A stretch of DNA of 64,000 nucleotides from Cubamyces lactineus. Lineage: Eukaryota > Basidiomycota > Agaricomycetes > Polyporales > Polyporaceae. Below the pieces are notes generated by a model, which was not told where the DNA came from, did no database searches, and was given only the letters and a program-made list of their open reading frames with translations. The stretch covers positions 1,178,001 to 1,242,000 of the forward strand of contig JACDTU010000004.1 of the NCBI GenBank assembly GCA_022376465.1. The letters run 5' to 3'. Shown here piece after piece: positions 57,701-64,000 of this stretch. The first letter of the stretch is position 1. The number at the start of each line of letters is the position of its first letter. Position numbers and translations under genes: made by a program.

Positions 57701-58594
57701 AAAGTAGACTCCGACGTGTTGTACAGCACGGCGGCTTGCAAAACACTCTGGGAGTCCGCATGCATTCATGTGATGGGACTCGACGTGCATATCTCTCCTT
57801 CGTTTTGGCAGTCGGGCGAAAGGGCATCTATCTTGTGATTAATTGACGGTCAGTTTCAGAGTCGGGAAGAGCTTAGGAACAGTACTGTCCGGTTTATAGA
57901 CACAAGGTTCGGGATGATCGAACAGCGTGTGTGCACATCGCACTCGCCCCATCAGCCCGACCGTCAAAATTCTTCAAGGTCCGGACGACGGAGCCCCGCG
58001 CATGTGGCTGGCGTGGTGGCTGCCAGTAGGTCCCTCCTCTCTTGTGGCCGAGTCGTGCACCACTTGATGCCGAACGTTTGTAGAGGGCACACGACCAGGA
58101 AATTGACGAGGCGGGAGGACGAACGAGCAGCGCCACCATACGAGGCGGGCTATTATTATCGAGGAACAGAGGTGGCTCGGGCTCGAAATGGACATCGCGA
58201 CTCAGGGGGGCGCGGCGGGGGCGGCCTTGGCACTCGCCCGAACGATCCCAAGGCGCGCCGGACCGTGAGCCGGAGGGGCGACTGGCAGCACGTGCCTCGC
58301 GCCCGCACGTACGCGCCGGAAGCCGGAGTCGGCACGACGTCCGGCAGCGATCAGTGTTCAGTGTGGGAGTGGGTTCGTCTGCTCAGATGGATGGCCTACG
58401 CGGGGTCGTCCCCGCACACGTGCGCACTCACGAGCCACTAGAGGAGTAGGACGATGGCCACCAACGCGCCTCTCGTGCCTGGCTCTCCTCCCATTCGACT
58501 CAGACTTTGATCGGTCGCCTCGCTTCATATACGGCTCGGTGTCGTGGTCGATATCGACGAGCCTCCCTCTCTCCTCACCCCCACCACTGCCAGC
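54775..58594. other. Gene-poor region upstream of hapX, 3.8 kb
   Basis: Lies between divergent hapX and the GIT1-type transporter. Short frames on both strands (for example 57914-58441, 55809-56108) show no domains. It holds six CCAAT/ATTGG elements between 55936 and 56596 and two GATA motifs close to hapX (listed separately). It may be a long regulatory region or 5' leader. Nothing else is supported. Confidence 0.5.
54939..54981. promoter_or_regulatory. Two GATA motifs in the hapX promoter
   Basis: AGATAG (54939-54944) and TGATAA (54976-54981) match HGATAR, the core bound by fungal GATA factors such as the iron regulators SreA/Sre1/Cir1, which repress hapX in iron-replete ascomycetes. They lie 165-207 bp upstream of the hapX start. 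Such short motifs occur often by chance; function is inferred. Confidence 0.3.
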
Positions 58595-61170
58595 ATGTCT
58601 TCGGTTTCCCAGAAGACGGCCGATGCGGACGTCGCGGTGGTCGCCTACAACGAGAAGCAAGATGCGGACTCCTCCAGCGGGGCCCCGGCGAAGTCTCAGC
58701 GCGAACGCATTTCCAGAAGGGCTACCTTGAGCGCGTACATGACTATCGCCGCCGCAGCTTTCGGTTTGATCTCAGATGGATGTGGGTGCACTTTACCGGT
58801 TTTCTGTTCGGTGGCCCGGAATACTCAAATGTGGCCGTCCTCAGACCAAAACAACCTCATGACGATGAGCAATGTCAGTTGCGCCCGCAGCCCAACATAC
58901 CGGGTTTTGCATGACGCATTCATGTCATACTGACTGTGCAACAGGTGGTATTCAAGAAGCTCTACCCGAAGGAGTACACGCCCGATGTCTCGACCCGTGT
59001 GTCGAACGCGCTCCTCGTCGGTAAGCGCGACGAGCACATTCCTCTGACGTATGCGTGGGACGATAATCGATGTCCTCCTCTCAGGCGCAGTCCTGGGTCA
59101 GATCTCGGTCGGCCTTCTGTGCGACAGGATTGGACGCAAGGCCGCTCTCGTTGCTACGACGTTGCTCATCATCGTCGGCGCAATCATTGGCACCGCTGCC
59201 AATGGAGCACACGGCAGTGTGCAAGGCCTGTTCTGGTGCTTGACCGTGGCCCGCGGCATTACTGGCGTGGTACGTGTCAACATCGATCTATCTCCACCGG
59301 CGTTCCGAGACTGACACATGGGCGCTCACAGGGTGTAGGCGGTGAATATCCTGCCTCGTCTACCAGCGCCAGCGAGGCTGCCAATGAGAAAGTTCTCAAG
59401 AACAGAGGTCCTGGTAAGTTCTCTTCCAGGGTCGCCTACCCGTCGATCAGGCTCGCTAATATGGCACTATCCCTTGAGTGTTCATCATGGTCACGAACTT
59501 CGTCCTGAGCGTGAGTGCAGCCGTTTTCCAAGGCACGACCCGTGAAATAACGGAGCGCCCAGTTCGGTGGCCCTCTGGCCGTGTCGGTCTTTCTGATTGT
59601 CTTGTCCGCCGCCGGGGAGAACCACTTGTCGACGGTTTGGCGCGTATGCTTCGGCATCGGCGTGCTGCTCCCTCTGACGGTGTTCTACTTCCGGATGCGC
59701 ATGCTTACGACCCAACTGTACGTGTTCCTATGGTTTCGCGCGCGCTTTGCTGAGGCCAATACGCTTGAGATTAGGTTCCGCAAGGCAGCAATCAAGAGTG
59801 AGTATAGCATGTTTTCCCCCGATGTACATCGCTTCATAGCGGTCTAGAGCATGTGCCGTACTGGCTGGTGGTCAAGCGCTACTGGAAGACGATGATAGGC
59901 ACTTGCGGAGCGTGGTCGGTATTTTTGAAACGATCTGTTCCGGCTGTAAAGTCTGACTGGCGCGATTAGGTTCCTTTACGACTTTGTGAGACGGTTTCCG
60001 TTCTCGTCCCCCTGCAAGGTTTGTTTAACGGAGTGTAGGTTACGTTCCCGAACGGCGTCTTCTCTGGCACGATTATTTCGAGCGTGATCAAGAACGGGGA
60101 CATCAAGGCCACCGCAGAGTGGCAGCTGCTCCTGGGGGCTATCGCTTTGCCCGGTGCGTGTTTTGAGTATTCGGAATACCTATGTTCGCTAAAGTGACGC
60201 ACCATCAGGTGTCTTCGTTGGTGCCCTTTTGTGCAATCGTCTCGGCCGGCGCAACACTGTACGTAATTTCATCTGCGGGCGTTCTATGACCAGTGCTTCA
60301 ATGCTTTCTTCATAGATGATCCTTGGCTTCAGCGGGTACCTCGTCTTTGGTGAGTATCACACCCAATTCAATGCGGTTTCTGCTGGTATTGACTCATTGG
60401 TGGCGCAGGGTTGATCATCGGCGTCGCGTACGAGAGGGTCACGAAAATAATCCCGCTCTTCATCATTTTGTGAGTTAATCCGTGCGTTTACATGATGTCA
60501 ACCTTTCCTCATGAGGGCATTGTCAGCTACGGATTGATGCAGTCGTTCGGTAACCTGGTAATTCGGAATTGCTACGCAGCACACAGCACGAGTTCTAAAC
60601 ACAGTGTCGGTCTAGGGTCCCGGAGACATGCTCGGTCTTGTGAGCGCTGAGTGAGTGATGTCATTGGACTGCACTTCTTCACGTACTAAGCTCGTATGAC
60701 AGGTCGTACGCAACGCCCGTGAGGTGAGCAGATGCCCGCGCCCGCTGCCGCATTGCTGCTAGGTAGGTGACACTGAAGGCTGACATCGACTCCTCCTGCA
60801 GAGGGACCTGCTACGGACTGTCTGCGGCTATCGGAAAGACCGGCGCAGCTGTCGGCACCCAGGCCTTCACGCCCATCCAGACCAACCTCGGCAAAAAGTG
60901 AGTTAACGGAACGGTTGGCATGCGTGGGACACCACGGGACTGACATGGTCTGACAGGTGGACGTTCATCATCGCAGCCATTTGCGGTGTCACCGGCATTC
61001 TGGTCACGTACTTCTTCGTACCGGACATGACGGGCGTCGACCTCGCAGACGAGGATGAGAAATTCCTGCAGTACCTCAAGGACAACGGCTGGCGAGGCGA
61101 TGTGGGTGACGACGATGATGCCGTCGTGGACGACCTGTCCAGCGAGGAGGTTGCCATTGAGAAGGCTTAG
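58595..61170 (+). CDS. GIT1: MFS transporter of the GIT1/PHO84 family, 19 exons
   Basis: Twelve-TM major facilitator, 504 residues, closest to glycerophosphodiester (Git1) permeases. Exons are 58595-58781, 58845-58873, 58945-59020, 59085-59269, 59332-59413, 59479-59510, 59563-59723, 59775-59797, 59848-59914, 59970-59985, 60039-60153, 60209-60258, 60316-60349, 60409-60469, 60527-60557, 60616-60650, 60703-60723, 60802-60897 and 60957-61170. Markers are YQNNLMTMSN, motif A GQISVGLLCDRIGRKAALV, the family signature ARGITGVGVGGEYPASST, SFGGPLAVSVFLIVLSAAG, PYWLVVKRYWKTMIGTCGAW, GVFVGALLCNRLGRRNT, FGNLGPGDMLGLVSAESYAT and GTQAFTPIQTNLGKKW, ending in an acidic cytoplasmic tail. All 18 junctions keep phase; three exons are 16-23 nt. 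The exon 7/8 junction (59723/59775) is the least certain. Substrate (glycerophosphoinositol/choline or phosphate) is inferred. Confidence 0.87.
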
Positions 61171-61501
61171 GTTGGCATCAGACCTTCGCTTGTACGTCCC
61201 TCAGGGGATCGTGGGGGAGGAAGGATTCCAGGAGAAGTTTTTGGGCTCTTTGCGATGTATCTTACAGTCACGAATTCACGAACGATGGCACACTTGGTGC
61301 AGCAATGTTGTATTTTTCTTTGAGATTAGCCTGATAGTCGTGATGCAAGCTGGTGGTGCTCTAGTAAGTGCAGTGTTCACTGAAGCTGATTAGACGCCCA
61401 TAAGCGAGTGAAAGTAACCCTAACCTGGACGCCCAGCAAAAAGTGGGCGCGTAGTGGAAAAGTGGCTGAAGCAAGCGAGCATCGACTTGGTCTGCTCGTA
61501 C
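61171..61501. other. Intergenic between GIT1-type gene and SLS1-like gene
   Basis: 3' UTR of the transporter and promoter of the SLS1-like gene, same strand. Nothing else seen. Confidence 0.6.
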
Positions 61502-64000
61502 ATGTCTCTTCCACTCCTCCGCCAGGCTACGATACCCCAGTCGCTTGCGGCGGCTCGTCGCGTTGTATCCCGCTATCGTTGCTACTCTTCTGCCGCTGTT
61601 GCTCACGCCCAATCGCGTCAAGAGCCCGAGTCGCATGACGCAACGCCCGTCGCAGGACCAAGTACGCGCCAGCAGGATGTCGCGACCTCCAGCACCACGA
61701 AGAACCAGCTCGCGCTGACGGGCCCGAACGACGACAAGGAGGACGTTGAGCCGTTCTCTCGCGTTCAGTCTTACCTCGCTTCGATCAATGCCAGCGGTGC
61801 GGAGCCGACGCTCGAGGACCTCGAGCAGTGTCGTCCCCGCAAACAGCCACCGCCGCACTCGCCTCGATACGTCCAGGCGTACACGGAGCTCATCGCGACT
61901 CTGTGTCGATCGTTCACCAAAGAGCAGTTGCGCAAGTTCCTCGTGCAGACGTTGGGCACTAGTCGTCATTGCGCGACGAACCGGAAGAAGGCCGAGTATG
62001 CGGAGTCTATTCTCGAGAAGCTGTGGAATTGGCCCACGCTCAAGGAACTTGAGAAGGCGAAGCGGGACCGCACGGAAGTCCTCACGAAGGGTGGGATATC
62101 ATTTCGTTTCATGATGCATCCTACACTCGTTCTTATACACCTATCTACCAGTACTACCCGTCACAGCGAGCGAACTATTCTTGATCCTGGGCAAAGGTAT
62201 GCGTCGAAGGTCGATCATATGCATCTGTGGGTATTGAGTCCATCACAGACGGGTCGGACTTGCTACGTCTTTCCAAGGAATATGACGTGCACATTTCCTT
62301 GAGGAGGAAACCTATGGGCCTCCGCGTGGAAGGAACGCGTGGCTCGCTGAGGGGCCTGACTGAACACATCGAGACTCTGAAGAAGGTGATTTTGTTACAA
62401 TGCCCCTTCAATGATCCCATACTCAAATCTCCGCACAGAGTTTCGTCCAAGAGACCTACACGTTACCTTTGCCTGCGCCTATCCCTCCCGGTCTAGTACA
62501 ACGGATATCGCGCCTGTCCTCGGCTTACCTCGAGAACGTACCTCAGTCTCCAGGCCAGGTGAGCCTACCAGAGTCTGACACATGTTCGGTACGTTGAGCG
62601 TACTATCACACAGGTGCGGTTAGTTGCCAAGGGCGAGCCTGGCCTAATGGCCGCCAAGCGACTTGCGAGTCGAGCGGTGCAGGAGGTGCGTACAGTGACG
62701 AAGGCGATCATAGAAAGTACTGAGGCTAGTATCAGCTCGAAGAGAGTGCGAGAATACCCCTCCTCACTTACCTCCCACCTGGCGAGACTGCGTTGGCAAT
62801 GTACCCTCATAGCTATGCACTCTATCCATACTTCTCGCCGCGTTCTCTGCCCTTCACCATGCATACGAGCGGATCGTTCCGCATACGTCGTGTAGGCGAG
62901 TGGCTCGAAGCCGAATCCCGGGAGGATGTGCGGAAGACGGGTGGGCTAGCAGGGGGCGATGCTCACATTACGACGGTGGACGAGTATGTGAGGCCCTCTT
63001 GACCAATCATGCATAGCGCTGATAAACCGGATATGTAGACAGCCAACAGACTTGAAGGCGGTGCTACTCGGTGACCTACTCAAAGCAAGTCAATCTGAGA
63101 GTGCCAACGTTGTTCTGAAGGCTTCGTAAGCATCGTGACAGTATCGCTCGTAGCACATTGACGTTTACTCGCTTCCGCAGGATGGGGCATATGCTACTTA
63201 CGCGACCTTCCGGCGAACAAAAGTCAACGCTAATCCCGCCACTTACGGGTGAGCACCCATTCGGCAAGGTACGCAAGTGGATGGCGCAAAATCCTGTCAA
63301 GATGACGTTTGTGCCCGAGTAAGTGCTGCGTTGATTACCGCCGGCTGCTAGGCCACTAACAAAGTTCCTCTACACAGCCTCCCTCTCCCCCTCCTGAGCT
63401 TGCATCCAGATCGACAATACGTGAAGCACCGTCTCGTGTATCATTCGTTACCCGCTGGGACCCACAAGTCGTCTACGGAGCCGACTTCCCTACCGACTTT
63501 ACCGATCCCATGGAAGAAGGTCATCTCGCTCGAGGTAACCCTGACCGACCTTCGGGCCTCCGAGTTCAAACAGCCCGCTCGCTCTTATATGCCGGAGCGG
63601 GACCTCGAAGAAGGCCTTACACTGGAGGACTTGGAGGAGGAGGCACTGCCACCCTCATCTTCCTCGGAAGAATCTTCGATCCCGATCCTAAATGCCTCCG
63701 GCGCCCACTGCTGGGCTGGTGCTGAGGCCGACCTGAACCTCTTGATCCCCGACCGGTACGTGTATCCAAATGACCGCGTTGAGAGACCGATATTCAAATT
63801 TTCTATTCGCCTTCCTTCGCAGCCCGATGGATCTCCAGTTCACCGTCCGCACCGCGGCAACACTCTCGGAGACGCAGCAACCGCCCGAGTTACAGGAATA
63901 TGTCGCCAAATTGCGTGCTTAGTACGTGCTCTCCCGTGATCACCCTTCAAAGTCCGCGACTCTGACCAGTCGAACATCATCAGCCTGCAAGGGTCTGAGA
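61502..64000 (+). CDS. SLS1: SLS1-like mitochondrial inner-membrane translation regulator, 5' part
   Basis: In yeast Sls1 is a matrix-side inner-membrane protein that couples mitochondrial mRNAs to translation. The gene runs off the window. Exons are 61502-62090, 62152-62196, 62249-62385, 62439-62558, 62614-62685, 62736-62983, 63039-63125, 63181-63318, 63378-63755, 63823-63921 and 63984->64000. The N-terminus is a presequence (RRVVSRYRCYSSAAV). Key blocks are YVQAYTELIATLCRSFTKEQ with LRKFLVQTLG, ELFLILGKDGSDLLRLSKEY with DVHISLRRKPMGLRVEGTRG (KH-like), LPPGETALAMYPHSYALYP, SGSFRIRRVGEWLE, GEHPFGKVRKWMAQNP and PMDLQFTVRTAATLSETQQ. All internal junctions keep phase. The family is recognised from the FTKEQLRKFL and LRLSKEYDVHI blocks; exons 6 and 11 are the least sure. 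Confidence 0.8.

Noticed and set aside
58595..61170. Siderophore transporter, suggested by the nearby hapX
   Set aside because: The signature GVGGEYPASST and the YQNNLMTMSN block belong to the GIT1/PHO84 branch of MFS. Siderophore (ARN/SIT) transporters have 14 TMs and different motifs.

Overview
The window is nuclear DNA of a filamentous basidiomycete, most likely an Agaricomycete (placing it nearer Polyporales is a guess). The genes are dense and intron-rich, with introns of about 47-80 nt, GT-AG borders and a preference for C or G in third codon positions. Three F-box genes of the lineage-expanded type, a coiled-coil/DUF6697-like protein and the HapX, GIT1 and SLS1 families all fit a mushroom-forming fungus. 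Exon models were built by hand from reading frames, splice motifs and family conservation. Nearly all close with consistent codon phase.

Layout. 0-26 kb is a gene-dense block of conserved single-copy genes: TRM44 (3' part), an F-box gene, ELP4 and IMP1 (divergent), a second F-box gene, a TTC1-like TPR gene and an SDR (divergent), a large coiled-coil/DUF6697-like gene, pyruvate dehydrogenase E2 (LAT1) and exosome CSL4 (divergent), nudE, ESS2, a FAM192A/PIP30 homolog and SRF1. 26-34.4 kb is gene-poor and holds one well-supported gene, an F-box gene at 30-31.5 kb. 34.4-48.1 kb is bracketed by two closely related stand-alone adenylate-forming (ANL) enzymes in inverted orientation. Between them lie XRCC2, a coiled-coil protein, SLX9 and an SLC35F5-like transporter. 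50-54.8 kb holds a mitochondrial PPR gene converging on the iron-responsive bZIP gene hapX. A 3.8 kb gene-poor stretch follows upstream of hapX. 58.6-64 kb holds a GIT1-type MFS transporter with 19 exons and the 5' part of a mitochondrial SLS1-like gene.

Functional themes. Most genes are informational or organellar housekeeping: tRNA wobble or ribose modification (TRM44, ELP4), RNA decay (CSL4), splicing (ESS2), ribosome assembly (SLX9), DNA repair (XRCC2), and mitochondrial import, translation and energy (IMP1, LAT1, PPR, SLS1). The accessory parts are the F-box genes, the inverted ANL pair and the gene-poor stretches. I see no CRISPR array, no intact transposon and no convincing tRNA or rRNA gene. 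The most noteworthy signals are the inverted ANL duplication, an in-frame TAG or 39-nt intron in the DUF6697-like gene, an intron placed directly after the start codon of SLX9, a probable GC-AG intron in ELP4, and the long upstream region of hapX with CCAAT and GATA motifs.
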